DNA of 64,000 nucleotides from an uncultured Prevotellaceae bacterium (GTDB lineage Bacteria > Bacteroidota > Bacteroidia > Bacteroidales > Muribaculaceae), in contig ONKU01000003.1 of NCBI GenBank assembly GCA_900318535.1, positions 124,001 through 188,000 of the forward strand, given 5' to 3'. Of the stretch, positions 50,164 through 59,418 are shown piece after piece. Both the position numbers and the translations under genes were made by a program. The notes beneath the pieces were generated by a model that worked only from the letters and a program-made list of their open reading frames with translations, was not told the origin of the DNA and searched no databases. Each line of letters begins with the position of its first letter. The first letter of the stretch is position 1.

Positions 50164-51192
50164 TTATTTGGAATTCTTCTTGTAGTGCTTGATGAGCCTG
50201 GGAATCACATCCTCGACGCTGCCGGTGATCACATAGTCGGCAATCGCGTTGATGGGCGCATCGGGGTCGGTGTTGATGCTGATGATGATGGAGCTCTCGT
50301 TCATGCCGGCGATATGCTGGATCTGACCCGAGATACCGCAGGCGATGTACAGCTTGGGACGCACGGTGACACCGGTCTGGCCAATCTGGCGCTCATGGTC
50401 GGTGAAACCGGCATCAACAGCAGCGCGCGAGGCACCTACCTCGCCACCCAGCACGTCGGCCAGCTCGAACAGCATGTCGAAGTTCTCCTTGCTGCCCATG
50501 CCGTAGCCGCCGGCCACGATGATGTGGGCACCCTTGATGTTCACCTTGCTCTGCTCAATCTCGCGGTCGATGATCTTCACCACCAGGCTGGCAGGGTCGA
50601 TGTACTTGTCGGGGTCGAGGTTGATGACCTCACCCTTGTAGCCCTCATCGAAGATTTCCTTCTTCATCACGCCCTCACGCACGGTGGCCATCTGGGGACG
50701 GCACTCGGGGTTGACGATGGTGGCAACGATGTTGCCACCGAATGCGGGACGGATCTGGTACAACAGGTCCTTGTATTCCTTGCCCTTGGCAGCATCGGTG
50801 TGGTCACCGATCTCGAGCGACGTGCAGTCGGCGGTCAAGCCGCTGTGCAGGCACGACGACACGCGGGGTCCCAGGTCACGGCCGATGGTGGTAGCGCCCA
50901 TGAGGCACACCTGCGGCTCGATTTCCTTGAACAGCGTGGTCACCACGCTGGAGTGGGGCAGGGAGGTGTAGGGGAACAGGCGCTCGTCCTGCACCTTATA
51001 GACAACGTCCACACCATAGGGGAACAGTTCCTGCTCGATGCCGTCGAGCTTGTCGCCCAGCACCAGAGCCTCCAGGCGGCACCCCAGACGGGTGGCCAGC
51101 TGGCGTCCCTTGGTCAACAGTTCGAGGCTGACGTCGGCAATGCGGCCCTCGTCATACTCGCAATAGACTATCAGATTATTCTTGTCTTCCAT
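50164..51192 (-). CDS. etfA: Electron transfer flavoprotein alpha subunit
   Basis: 342 residues from the ATG at 51192 (a longer frame exists but runs back across the gap to etfB). The FAD-binding C-terminal half has GAHIIVAGGYGMGSKENFDML, GASRAAVDAGFTDHERQIGQTG and YIACGISGQIQHIAGM, with the conserved Arg and Ser/Thr contacts. It pairs with EtfB to accept electrons from acyl-CoA dehydrogenases. Operon order is etfB-etfA-small ORF-acyl-CoA dehydrogenase. Confidence 0.94.
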   Translation of the reverse strand: MEDKNNLIVYCEYDEGRIADVSLELLTKGRQLATRLGCRLEALVLGDKLDGIEQELFPYGVDVVYKVQDERLFPYTSLPHSSVVTTLFKEIEPQVCLMGATTIGRDLGPRVSSCLHSGLTADCTSLEIGDHTDAAKGKEYKDLLYQIRPAFGGNIVATIVNPECRPQMATVREGVMKKEIFDEGYKGEVINLDPDKYIDPASLVVKIIDREIEQSKVNIKGAHIIVAGGYGMGSKENFDMLFELADVLGGEVGASRAAVDAGFTDHERQIGQTGVTVRPKLYIACGISGQIQHIAGMNESSIIISINTDPDAPINAIADYVITGSVEDVIPRLIKHYKKNSK

Positions 51193-51255
51193 TATTCTTA
51201 AGTTTTTTTGTTTCTTAGTTGGCCGCGGCAGAGCCACGGCACAGATCAACCTTGG

Positions 51256-52128
51256 TTAACCGATGATGTGGTCGGCGATCAGTTCTTTCACGAGGCCCTC
51301 GAGTTCGGCATCGGCGGCAGCGTCGATGCGGCGTGCTTCCTTGGCCTGGAATGCCACGTTAACGATGGTCTTTACCTTGGTGGGTGAGCCGGCCATACCG
51401 ATCTGCTCGGGGTCGGCCTCAATCTCCTTCACACCCCATTCCTTGATGGCCAGGTAGGGACGGGCATCGACAAGCGCCTGACGGTCGGCGGGAAGAGCGG
51501 CCTTCTCGCTGGGCGTCACTGCATATTTGTACTTCTGCACCAGGCGGGCGTTGCGGGGACGGCAAGCGTCGGCACTGCCGTTCACGGTCACCACCAGGGG
51601 CAGCGGGCACTCTACAGTCTCAAAGCCACGCTCGATGCGGCGCTTGATGGTGGCACGGCCGTCAGCAACCTTGATGCTCTCGGCATAGGTCACCTGGGGA
51701 AGTCCCAGTTTCTCGGCAATCTGCGGTCCCACCTGTGCGGTGTCGCCGTCGATGGCCTGGCGGCCGCCAACAATGATGTCAAACTCGCCCATGTGCCTGA
51801 TGGCCTGGGCCAATGAGTAGCTGGTGGCCAGCGTGTCGGCGCCACCCAGGGGGCGGTCGGTCAGCACCACGCCGTCGTCACCGCCACGGTACATGCTCTC
51901 GCGCACCATCTCGGCACTGCGGGGCAGGCCCATCGTCAGCAGTGTGATCGTCGAGCCGGGATGAGCGTCCTTGAGCTGCAACGCCTGTTCCAGGGCGTTC
52001 AGGTCCTCGGGGTTGAAAATAGCGGGCAGGGCGGCACGGTTGATGGTTCCGTCCTCCTTCATCGCGTCTTTACCCACGTTGCGGGTGTCTGGCACTTGCT
52101 TGGCCAGAACAATGATTCTTAAACCCAT
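51256..52128 (-). CDS. etfB: Electron transfer flavoprotein beta subunit
   Basis: 290 residues. LRIIVLAKQVPDTRNVGKDAM and RAALPAIFNPEDLNALEQAL open the protein. The nucleotide-binding GADTLATSYSLAQAI and DIIVGGRQAIDGDTAQVGPQ stretches match EtfB/FixA. It is the first gene of the operon. A TACCTTTG element (52212-52219, minus strand) is a possible -7 promoter box about 85 nt before the start. Confidence 0.94.
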   Translation of the reverse strand: MGLRIIVLAKQVPDTRNVGKDAMKEDGTINRAALPAIFNPEDLNALEQALQLKDAHPGSTITLLTMGLPRSAEMVRESMYRGGDDGVVLTDRPLGGADTLATSYSLAQAIRHMGEFDIIVGGRQAIDGDTAQVGPQIAEKLGLPQVTYAESIKVADGRATIKRRIERGFETVECPLPLVVTVNGSADACRPRNARLVQKYKYAVTPSEKAALPADRQALVDARPYLAIKEWGVKEIEADPEQIGMAGSPTKVKTIVNVAFQAKEARRIDAAADAELEGLVKELIADHIIG

Positions 52129-52347
52129 AGTTTTTTCTAGTATTTATGGTTGTTGTGTTGATATAATCTTTATTTACAGTAACTTGTGCACAGTTTGCAC
52201 AAAATCGACCGCAAAGGTACAAAAAAACGGGCAAACTCACCCTTGGTAACCCCTTAAAGTATATTAATAATGTGTTTTTCGTTGGAATTTGCGCGTTTTT
52301 TGTACCTTTGTGCCAGACATTAACTACCAGAAACAGCAATTTTACTC

Positions 52348-53049
52348 ATGTACACACTTAATTATCAAGTCACTACGAGCACCTGCGACAGCGAGGGCCG
52401 CCTCAAGCTCTATTCGGCGTTGCAGATGATGCAGGATTGTTCCGAAATGTGGATCGACAGTGAACCTGGCGCCAAGCAGTTCTTTGCCGACCACAATATG
52501 ACCCAGCTGCTGGCCACCCGTCAGGTCGAGGTTGTGCGTGTGCCGCACTACAAGGAGCAGATGTCGGTGACCACCACCGTCTATGAAGTGATGCCGATGT
52601 ACGGTTTCCGCAACACGTTCATCCGCGATGCCCAAGGGCAACCCTGTTACCGCACGTGGAGCATGGGTGCCTTTGTGGACCTGGCTACGGGTAAGCTGGC
52701 CCGCATCGATCCCGAGGCCATTGACACAATAACCATCGAGCCCAAGCAGGAAATGAATTACCGCGGCCGGCGCATTATCCTGCCCAAGGAGCCGGGCACC
52801 GTGCTCGACCCTGTCACTGTCATGCGCGCCGACATCGACTACAACCGCCACATGAACAACGCCAACTATGTGCGCATCGCCATGGAACTGCTGCCCGAGG
52901 GCTTTGAGGTGCGGGACATGCGCGTCGAGTACCGCATCGCCGCCAAACTGGGCGATCGGCTCGTTCCCACTGTCCACAGCATCGACGGCGGCTACATCGT
53001 CTCGCTTGCTGTCGACGGCGAGCCCAGCGCCATTATCGAGTTCCTGTAG
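52348..53049 (+). CDS. Acyl-ACP thioesterase
   Basis: 233 residues with two hot-dog domains, as in plant/bacterial FatA/FatB enzymes. The first has SEGRLKLYSALQMMQDCSEMW and MSVTTTVYEVMPMYGFRNTFI. The second carries RADIDYNRHMNNANYVRIAMEL, the conserved D-x-N-x-H-x-N catalytic pattern. It hydrolyses fatty acyl-ACP to release free fatty acids. A TACCTTTG element at 52303-52310 marks the promoter and is divergent from etfB. Single gene. Confidence 0.88.
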   Translation: MYTLNYQVTTSTCDSEGRLKLYSALQMMQDCSEMWIDSEPGAKQFFADHNMTQLLATRQVEVVRVPHYKEQMSVTTTVYEVMPMYGFRNTFIRDAQGQPCYRTWSMGAFVDLATGKLARIDPEAIDTITIEPKQEMNYRGRRIILPKEPGTVLDPVTVMRADIDYNRHMNNANYVRIAMELLPEGFEVRDMRVEYRIAAKLGDRLVPTVHSIDGGYIVSLAVDGEPSAIIEFL

Positions 53050-53173
53050 CACGGGTGGGGTAGAGAAGTAGTTATTTTTTCCTCAAAGAGGCATCAGTTT
53101 CAGGAAATGGTTGTAACTTTGCGCTAGTAAACCAACTATTATTTACTTTTTATTCAATCTAACACGTTAGAAA

Positions 53174-53932
53174 ATGAGAAAGAACATTGTTGCGGGCAAC
53201 TGGAAGATGAATACCACCGTGCCCGAGGGCGTACAGCTCGCCAAGGAAGTTTGTGAGGCAGTGGCAAATGCTGAGGGTCTGAAGTGCGACGTCATTGTCG
53301 GCGTTCCCTTTACCCACCTGACCGCCGTGCGTGAGGTCATCGACATCAACAAGGTGGGCCTGGCAGCACAGAACTGCGCCGACCACACCAGCGGTGCCTA
53401 CACCGGTGAGGTTTCGGCCCCCATGGTGGCATCGACGGGTGCCAACTACGTGATCCTGGGCCACAGCGAGCGCCGCGGCTACTATAACGAGAGCTACGAG
53501 ATGCTCAAGACCAAGGTTGACCTGGCTCTGGAGAACGGCCTGAAGGTGATCTTCTGCTGCGGCGAGAGCCTTGAAGAGCGCGAGAACGGCTCGTTCAAGG
53601 ACGTCATCGGCGCCGAGATCCGCGACTCCCTGTTCCACCTGACCGCTGAGCAGATGGCCAATATCGTTATCGCCTATGAGCCCATCTGGGCCATCGGCAC
53701 CGGCAAGACCGCCACGAGCGACCAGGCACAGGAAATCCACGCCTTCATCCGCGGCCTGCTGGCAGAGAAGTACGGTGCACAGGTGGCCGACGACACCACC
53801 ATCCTGTACGGCGGCAGCTGCAAGCCCAGCAATGCTCCCGAACTGTTTGCTAAGCCCGACATCGACGGCGGCCTCATCGGCGGCGCTTCGCTCAAGGCTG
53901 GCGACTTCATGGGCATCGTAACTGCCTTCTAA
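53174..53932 (+). CDS. tpiA: Triosephosphate isomerase
   Basis: 252 residues. [11 protein letters not shown] has the substrate Asn/Lys. The catalytic His is in [12 protein letters not shown] and the catalytic Glu in [15 protein letters not shown]. The phosphate loop [12 protein letters not shown] and the final [11 protein letters not shown] are intact. It interconverts DHAP and glyceraldehyde-3-phosphate, which is also where the product of GlpABC enters glycolysis. TAACTTTG at 53114-53121 is the likely -7 element. Confidence 0.97.
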   Translation: MRKNIVAGNWKMNTTVPEGVQLAKEVCEAVANAEGLKCDVIVGVPFTHLTAVREVIDINKVGLAAQNCADHTSGAYTGEVSAPMVASTGANYVILGHSERRGYYNESYEMLKTKVDLALENGLKVIFCCGESLEERENGSFKDVIGAEIRDSLFHLTAEQMANIVIAYEPIWAIGTGKTATSDQAQEIHAFIRGLLAEKYGAQVADDTTILYGGSCKPSNAPELFAKPDIDGGLIGGASLKAGDFMGIVTAF

Positions 53933-54120
53933 GTTACTGATTTGCAACTACGGATTACGCGAACCACACGAATGATCACGATTGGTTTTTCGTTGAATTC
54001 GCGTAATTCGTGGTTTTCTGTTGTCCCTTATTCAAACAAAAACCTGAAAAAACGTACTGCCTTCGGGAAAAATACACTATCTTTGCGGCAAAATTCGATA
54101 ACAATACAACTAACGATATA

Positions 54121-54783
54121 ATGTTGAGGAAATTACACATTCGCGCCTTGTGCCTGTGCATGATGCTGATTGTCGCCATGGCAGCCAGCGCACAGCAACC
54201 GCAAATCACCGAGCGCCTGAACCGCAACGGCCAGGTGACTGTTGATGCACCCAAGGAACTCGTCAAGCGCAACAACGCCGACCTGGGCAAGCAACAGAGC
54301 TCCAGCAGCAACAAGAAGGTCAAAGAGAAAGACAAAAAGAATGTCGACCCCAAGAGCGATGAGGAAAAGCTGAACGAGCTCGACGAGGATACCACCAAGG
54401 ATTCCAAGAAAGACGAGGATAAGAAAAAAGACGAAGAGAAGAAAAAGGAGGAAGTGACGCCCAAGAAGCCCAAGCGCACCCACACCTCGCAGCAGACCAT
54501 CGAGTCGCGTGGCGTGGGATTCCGCATCCAGGCCTATACCGACAACAATCCCCGCACCGCCAAGGCCGCTGCCCAGCGGCGCGCACGCGATATCGCCATG
54601 AAGTTCCCCCAGTACCGGTCCTACATCTCCTACAAGGCCCCGGCATGGCGACTGCGCATCGGCGATTTCAAGACACAGCGCGAGGCACAGGCCGCATTGC
54701 AGCGCATCAAGAGCGTCTATCCCAAGTTTGCACGTGAAATGGTCATCGTTCGTGACCGCATAAACGTCTGGAGTAATGATTAA
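54121..54783 (+). CDS. SPOR-domain secreted protein
   Basis: 220 residues from the ATG at 54121. The signal peptide (LCLCMMLIVAMAASA) is followed by a long Lys/Asp/Glu linker of about 80 residues. The C-terminal SPOR domain (GVGFRIQAYTDNNPRTAKAA... to the end) is the type that binds glycan strands lacking stem peptides at division sites. The frame extends upstream, but the signal peptide fixes this start. Its stop overlaps the folE start, suggesting one transcript. Confidence 0.85.
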   Translation: MLRKLHIRALCLCMMLIVAMAASAQQPQITERLNRNGQVTVDAPKELVKRNNADLGKQQSSSSNKKVKEKDKKNVDPKSDEEKLNELDEDTTKDSKKDEDKKKDEEKKKEEVTPKKPKRTHTSQQTIESRGVGFRIQAYTDNNPRTAKAAAQRRARDIAMKFPQYRSYISYKAPAWRLRIGDFKTQREAQAALQRIKSVYPKFAREMVIVRDRINVWSND

Positions 54784-55369
54784 AATGAAATTCAGCGACG
54801 AGGACATCCGCCTCGCCGAAAAAATAGCCGAACATTACCGCGCCATCATCGAACTCATCGGTGAGGACCCCGACCGTGAAGGTCTGGCCAAGACTCCCAT
54901 GCGCGCCGCCAAAGCGCTCATCGAGAACACACGCGGTTACCACGAGGACGCCGACAGCATCGTCCACAGCGCCATATTTGAGCACGAGGGCAGCGAGATC
55001 GTCATTGTCAAGGACATCGAGTTCTACTCCCTGTGCGAGCACCACGTCTTGCCGTTCTTCGGCAAAGTATCCATCGGCTATATCCCTGCCGGAGGCATTG
55101 TAGGCCTCAGCAAGCTCGCCCGCATCGTCGACACGTTCTCGCGCCGTCTGCAGGTGCAGGAGCGCATGACCCACGACATCTGCGAGCTGCTCACCCGCGT
55201 GTTGCCCAACCGTGGCGTCATCGTTTATGCCGAAGCACAGCACATGTGCATGAAGATGCGCGGCGTCGAGAAACAGGATTCAACCACCATCACATTTGAG
55301 TATAGTGGTGAGTTTGAGGACATTCACCGCCAAAATGAGTTCTTCACTCTATTGGGTGTGAAAAAATAA
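54776..55369 (+). CDS. folE: GTP cyclohydrolase I
   Basis: 197 residues from the ATG at 54776, which overlaps the SPOR gene by 8 bp (a second ATG at 54785 is equally plausible). GEDPDREGLAKTPMRAAKAL, YSLCEHHVLPFFGKVSIGYIP with the zinc-binding Cys and His, and VYAEAQHMCMKMRGVEKQDS carrying the second Cys are all present. It makes 7,8-dihydroneopterin triphosphate, the first step of folate synthesis. Confidence 0.95.
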   Translation: MIKMKFSDEDIRLAEKIAEHYRAIIELIGEDPDREGLAKTPMRAAKALIENTRGYHEDADSIVHSAIFEHEGSEIVIVKDIEFYSLCEHHVLPFFGKVSIGYIPAGGIVGLSKLARIVDTFSRRLQVQERMTHDICELLTRVLPNRGVIVYAEAQHMCMKMRGVEKQDSTTITFEYSGEFEDIHRQNEFFTLLGVKK

Positions 55370-55402
55370 TTTCAAAAAAAGTGATTTTTTCTGGCGAAAA
55401 AT

Positions 55403-55433
55403 TTTGCCAGTTCAAAAAGTCGCTGTATCTTTG
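55403..55433 (+). promoter_or_regulatory. Promoter of the tRNA-Gly/Gly/Leu cluster
   Basis: TTTG (55403-55406), a 19-bp spacer and TATCTTTG (55426-55433). The -33 element lies within the imperfect palindrome CTGGCGAAAAATTTTGCCAG (55391-55410). A leader of about 40 nt with the hairpin ACCCCTGCAAAGGGGT precedes the first tRNA. Confidence 0.7.
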
Positions 55434-55479
55434 CACCGCAATTCTCGAAAGCACCCCTGCAAAGGGGTCAGAATTGACT

Positions 55480-55552
<73 letters not shown>

Positions 55553-55605
55553 CTCGTTCTTTGAACTTCACCAGAGTCGGTACTGATTACAGTACCATAA
55601 TTAAT

Positions 55606-55678
<73 letters not shown>

Positions 55679-55686
55679 CTCTTTTT

Positions 55687-55770
55687 GTCCAGGTGGCGGA
55701 ATTGGTAGACGCGCTACTTTGAGGGGGTAGTGCCCAATTGGGCGTGTGAGTTCGACTCTCATCTTGGACA
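55687..55770 (+). tRNA. tRNA-Leu (anticodon GAG)
   Basis: 84 nt, class II with a variable arm (TGCCCAATTGGGCG). The acceptor stem is GTCCAGG/CTTGGAC, the anticodon loop TTGAGGG, and the T arm GTTCGACTC. CCA is not encoded. Confidence 0.93.
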
Positions 55771-55780
55771 CAATCTAATG

Positions 55781-55814
55781 GAGGTCGCTGATTTTCGGCG
55801 GCCTCTGTTTTTTT
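55781..55814 (+). terminator. Terminator of the tRNA cluster
   Basis: GAGGTCGC, a 9-nt loop, GCGGCCTC and TGTTTTTTT. Confidence 0.88.
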
Positions 55815-56055
55815 CTCATGTGAAGAGCAACATTATGACTTTGGGTAGAATATGAGGAGGGTTATTCCTTAGGAAAAATGCACGAACAGCATGTGTATTC
55901 GTTAGAAAAAGTGTAACTTCGTGGCAATTATTCGTTCGAAAAATTGTGAACCATTGAGAATAATCAAAGGAATTGACTTCCTATCATCAAACAATCAATG
56001 GTTGGAGAATGTTTAAACGGCGAGGCGCCCCTCTTTCAAATCTAATTGACAGAAC

Positions 56056-56622
56056 ATGAAGATTGACATCCGACAAGCAAGCAGGGAGCAGGCTCTGGAG
56101 ATTGCCCGCATGATCATGTTGGCCATGACGGACGACTGCTGCCTGAGTTTCTGTGGCGACGGCTATGGACTGGATGACTTTTACAAAATGATGACCATGC
56201 TGGTAGAGCGGGAGGATTCGCAATACAGTTACAAGAACACCCGTGTTGCCCTGGACGGTGACAAGGTTGTCGGCATCTCGGTCAGCTATGATGGCTCAAG
56301 GCTGCACGAACTTCGCCGTCCTTTCCTCGAATTGGCCTTGGAACTCATCGGTAGGGATCATTCCGGCATGAATGATGAAACGCAGCCCGGAGAGCTTTAT
56401 CTTGACTCGCTGGCTGTGCTGCCTGATTATCGCCGGCAGGGAATTGCAAGGCGCCTGATACGCGTCACCAAAGAACGCGCCGACCAAATGGGCCTGCCTA
56501 GTCTTGGGCTACTGGTTGATAAAGGCAATCCCGTTGGTGAAGCACTTTATGCATCAATCGGTTTTCGATATGTAAACGACAACCACTGGGGCGGTCATGA
56601 CATGAAGCACCTGGTGCTATGA
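56056..56622 (+). CDS. GNAT-family N-acetyltransferase
   Basis: 188 residues. The acetyl-CoA-binding motif A is recognisable in YLDSLAVLPDYRRQGIARRLIRVTKERA, with the R/Q-x-x-G-x-G/A signature. It ends GFRYVNDNHWGGHDMKHLVL, as in RimI/YjgM-like acetyltransferases. Acceptor unknown. The 285 bp upstream, after the tRNA-Leu terminator, contain no gene I can support. It lies at the start of a region interrupted by repeats. Confidence 0.85.
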   Translation: MKIDIRQASREQALEIARMIMLAMTDDCCLSFCGDGYGLDDFYKMMTMLVEREDSQYSYKNTRVALDGDKVVGISVSYDGSRLHELRRPFLELALELIGRDHSGMNDETQPGELYLDSLAVLPDYRRQGIARRLIRVTKERADQMGLPSLGLLVDKGNPVGEALYASIGFRYVNDNHWGGHDMKHLVL

Positions 56623-56726
56623 AGGAAAGACGATCATGTCAAGGCCCGCCAAGAGGGCGCCAGCTAGTTTACGACAGCTCTAGCCGATAAGTCAGTCATT
56701 CGGAGCGGACGCAGACGGAGCGGAAC

Positions 56727-56758
56727 GGCCCATCGCCAGCGGGACTCGTGGGTGGGCC
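56727..56758. repeat. REP-like hairpin patch
   Basis: GGCCCA and TGGGCC are inverted repeats around GC-rich sequence. The patch 56640-56765 contains no gene, is richer in GC than the flanks and has short repeats (CGGAGCGGA, CGGAGCGGAA). It resembles the patches at 57294-58010 and 59730-59860. Confidence 0.5.
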
Positions 56759-56777
56759 TAAATATTTGAATAGTAGG

Positions 56778-57161
56778 TTAATGCTTTCGTCGATTACTTT
56801 CGATACTATTATATGTTATTCGTGCAGGACCTCCTTTGTATTTTCTATATTTAAAAGCATCAACGGGTTTGCCGCCTCGAATTCCCTTAGTCCTGCCCTT
56901 TTTTCTGAAAAATATTTCTGATTTAGGACTTTTACTTTCTTTCTCAACATATAAGGGCGATATCAATTCATCATTATTCTCTAGATGAATTCGTGTGTGT
57001 TCCTGACGTTCTTCAATTGTATCAAGTATTTCAGTGCAACAGACTTGGCAAATGCATTTCCTGGGTTCTGCATGAACTCTTTGGAAATGCTCCCTTCTGG
57101 CCTCACTCGTGTCAGGAACCATTTGCCCGCATAATTGACACTTATGAAATCTTTTCTTCAT
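56778..57161 (-). CDS. C2H2 zinc-finger-like protein
   Basis: 127 residues from the ATG at 57161 (the frame runs on to 57293 through unlike sequence). Two finger-like units follow each other: FHKCQLCGQMVPDTSEARRE then HFQRVH, and ICQVCCTEILDTIEERQEHT then RIH, giving Cys-x2-Cys, a spacer of about 12-13 and His-x3/4-His. The C-terminal 50 residues are basic with Lys/Arg/Gly (RKKGRTKGIRGGKPVDAFKY). Fingers plus a basic tail suggest nucleic acid binding. The gene is A/T-rich compared with its neighbours, which fits transfer. No such protein is standard in Bacteroidales, and its regulation and partners are unknown. Confidence 0.65.
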   Translation of the reverse strand: MKKRFHKCQLCGQMVPDTSEARREHFQRVHAEPRKCICQVCCTEILDTIEERQEHTRIHLENNDELISPLYVEKESKSPKSEIFFRKKGRTKGIRGGKPVDAFKYRKYKGGPARITYNSIESNRRKH

Positions 57162-57240
57162 ATTTTTTGTTTGATATGCTTCGTTTATCTGATACAAAAA
57201 TACAAATAATTCTATTATCAATAAACTATAATATGCTTTT

Positions 57241-57537
57241 TTAATGGCGACTGGGCAACGGGAACCGAGCGAAGCGAGTTTCCCATTGCCCAATCGACTG
57301 TTTCCTCAAAAGGTATTTTCCCATGAGCACGAGCGCGAGCGCAGCGAGAATGGCCCATGGCCACCAGGTGATAATGGGAGGCTTGTAGATGCCCACGGTG
57401 TCACGGGCGTAATGATCTGTCATTTCCATCGTGCGGTGCGAAGCGACGCTGTCGACCTGGCGGGCGCACCGCGAAGCGTTGCGCTCGGCCAAGTCTGACT
57501 TATCGATGGACGCGCGTTTGCCCTTCAAGACAACCAT
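57241..57537 (-). CDS. Possible remnant of a small membrane protein
   Basis: An open frame, start uncertain (ATG at 57537 or earlier). Near its end it has KPPIITWWPWAILAALALVL followed by MGKYLLRK, a convincing membrane helix after TWW, as seen in small holin- or spanin-like proteins of Bacteroidetes prophages. The last 19 residues run into a long hairpin (57252-57292), suggesting loss of the original stop. The upstream half looks random. Low confidence; it may be a decayed gene. Confidence 0.3.
   Translation of the reverse strand: MVVLKGKRASIDKSDLAERNASRCARQVDSVASHRTMEMTDHYARDTVGIYKPPIITWWPWAILAALALVLMGKYLLRKQSIGQWETRFARFPLPSRH
57252..57292. repeat. Long REP-like hairpin
   Basis: TGGGCAACGGGAA and TTCCCATTGCCCA form a 13-bp stem with one GU, with CGAGCGAAGCGAG in the loop. 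It is the best-formed of the palindromes in the gene-poor stretch that follows. Confidence 0.6.
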
Positions 57538-58010
57538 GTTTGCAGCATGCAGACGTGGTTGGCTTGTCCCCTGGAGCCTTAGCCGACGTGCCAGGATGAA
57601 CGAAGTGGACGAGTGTGCCATGGGACTGGCAGCATCGATACCTCCGAGCGCAGCGAGAACGCTGGGCTTGATTGAGGAGCGTGCATCAAATCGAGCGTAG
57701 TGAGACCTGATGCGTCAGCGACGAAACGAGCCGTGCGTGTGAGGTCTCGATGCGGACAGACAGCCCGATAAGGCACTCTCGGTAACGGAGTGATCCCGAC
57801 ACGGCGGTAACGGCGGCATCGCCATCGATGAGCGGTGGGAACAGGGAAATTGCCGCCGGGCGAAGTCGCCCAACGGCATGAGGCTGTAACGGAGCAGCTC
57901 AATCCAGCCAGCGCAGCCGGCTGGTTGAAGTGCGGAGCGTGAAGCAGCCGAATACAACTCCGTGACCATAGCGAATGTAATCCCCTGGTGCTTGCGGGCA
58001 ATGTCGCCAA
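57538..58010. repeat. Gene-free stretch of REP-like repeats
   Basis: No convincing gene. Short recurring words occur: GAGCGAAGCGAG/GAGCGCAGCGAG/GAGCGTAGTGAG (57266, 57333, 57645, 57693) and GGTAACGGAG/GGTAACGGCG/TGTAACGGAG (57781, 57806, 57886). The 20-mer GCCATCGATGAGCGGTGGGA (57821-57840) occurs again at 59813-59832. Open frames across it have the Arg/Ser/Pro bias of chance frames in GC-rich repeats. Confidence 0.6.
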
Positions 58011-59189
58011 CTACGGTTCCTTGGGTGGCAGGCTTTGGAAGTTTCGTGTTGCCCACACTTGAAGGAGAAACACGATGCTGAAAACGGCACCCACCTTATA
58101 CGGGCCGAGGATATCTTCGACTCCGAATAGTGCCCTGGACAACGGCATCACAATGAGGGGCGACACAAATTGCCCCAGGTATAGGGCTGCGGACAGCAGC
58201 GGCATGACCGTTGTGGCGGAGTCTCGACCGCCCTTGATGCTGGCGATTGTATTCAGATAGGGTACTCCTACTCCTGTGGCGATGCCGATAAAGGCTGATC
58301 CAAGAATGGCCATCGCCATGGTGGGAACAAGGTAAGCCGTATAGCCCGAAAGGAAAAATAAGGGAGCAAAGTATTTGATGGACATCCTGAACCTGCGCAT
58401 CAGCGCTCCGAAGGCAAGTCCTACAAAGAACGCCACGACATCAAGTCCCACCATGATCATCGTTATCGCCTCGGCCGATAGCCCTGTCTGCCGGCTGGCG
58501 ATGATGGCGAAGTTGGTGGGAAAGATGAAGAACAGGATCATCAGCAGCAACATGCCTGTTACCGAGGGATGAAACTTCAGCAGTTGACTGGGCTTGAAAG
58601 GTGTACCATGCTGGTTTGATGAACCCAATTGCGCATCGGGCAGCCACAACCATACCATCACCACTGCAATCAAGCCTATCAGATAAACCAGGAAAGCATA
58701 ATTCCATTGTATTGTCGCAAGCAGGCCAGCCAGCAACGTGGCAATCACGCCGCCCATCTGGTTCATGGCTGCCGATAACCCCATGAGCCTTGCTTGCTGT
58801 TCAGGAGGGAAATAATAAGCAAGCAGGCCCGTTGACAACGGCATGATGAGGCCAACACTGACACCCAGAAGGGCCCGCATCAGCAGCAACACATGGATCT
58901 CGTCAACGAAGAAGCACCCTGCACCCGCAGCGACATAGAGCAATAGCCCTATTGTGGCTATGGTTCGAGTGCGGACCCTTCGGACGAGTTGCAGGAAAAA
59001 GATGTTGGTGATGATAATCAGCAAGGCAGGCATGCTGACGATGAGTTGCACCAGCAGGTCGGGTGCCGAAGCGAAATGAGCCTTAATGATGCCCAGCGCC
59101 GGGGCGATGGCGGCTCCTGCCATCACGGTGAGCAGCGACATCGAAAGGATGGTAGCCGTCACCCGTTTAGAGACGTTTTTCTGTTCCAT
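58011..59189 (-). CDS. MFS transporter
   Basis: 392 residues from the ATG at 59189 (the frame extends 10 codons more). Twelve hydrophobic helices. The helix 2-3 loop is LVRRVRTRTIATIGLLLYV and motif-A-like positions are degenerate. ALLGVSVGLIMPLSTGLLAYYFPPEQQARLMG fits the drug:H+ antiporter DHA1 branch. It probably exports a small molecule. Substrate unknown. It lies in the accessory region, so its presence may vary between strains. Confidence 0.88.
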   Translation of the reverse strand: MEQKNVSKRVTATILSMSLLTVMAGAAIAPALGIIKAHFASAPDLLVQLIVSMPALLIIITNIFFLQLVRRVRTRTIATIGLLLYVAAGAGCFFVDEIHVLLLMRALLGVSVGLIMPLSTGLLAYYFPPEQQARLMGLSAAMNQMGGVIATLLAGLLATIQWNYAFLVYLIGLIAVVMVWLWLPDAQLGSSNQHGTPFKPSQLLKFHPSVTGMLLLMILFFIFPTNFAIIASRQTGLSAEAITMIMVGLDVVAFFVGLAFGALMRRFRMSIKYFAPLFFLSGYTAYLVPTMAMAILGSAFIGIATGVGVPYLNTIASIKGGRDSATTVMPLLSAALYLGQFVSPLIVMPLSRALFGVEDILGPYKVGAVFSIVFLLQVWATRNFQSLPPKEP

Positions 59190-59418
59190 TAAAATTGTCG
59201 GGAGTTTCAGCTCTACCAAGCTTTTTTTGTCGTTAGAAATCGATTCACGGTTTCAGCAAATCGGGCGCAAAATTACTAAAAACAGTGATATAAACTGATT
59301 AGACGACTTGTTAAAAAATCAAAAAACATGCCTATATACAGCGTTCACTAAAAAGGCTTTTTTTGTTAATTTTGCCATGACAACTCTATCAATAATAAAC
59401 ACTTAATACATCAAGAAC

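Noticed and set aside
57579-58010. 143-codon open frame on the minus strand
   Set aside because: Arg/Ser/Pro/Thr-rich chance frame across REP-like repeats, without domains or a signal peptide.
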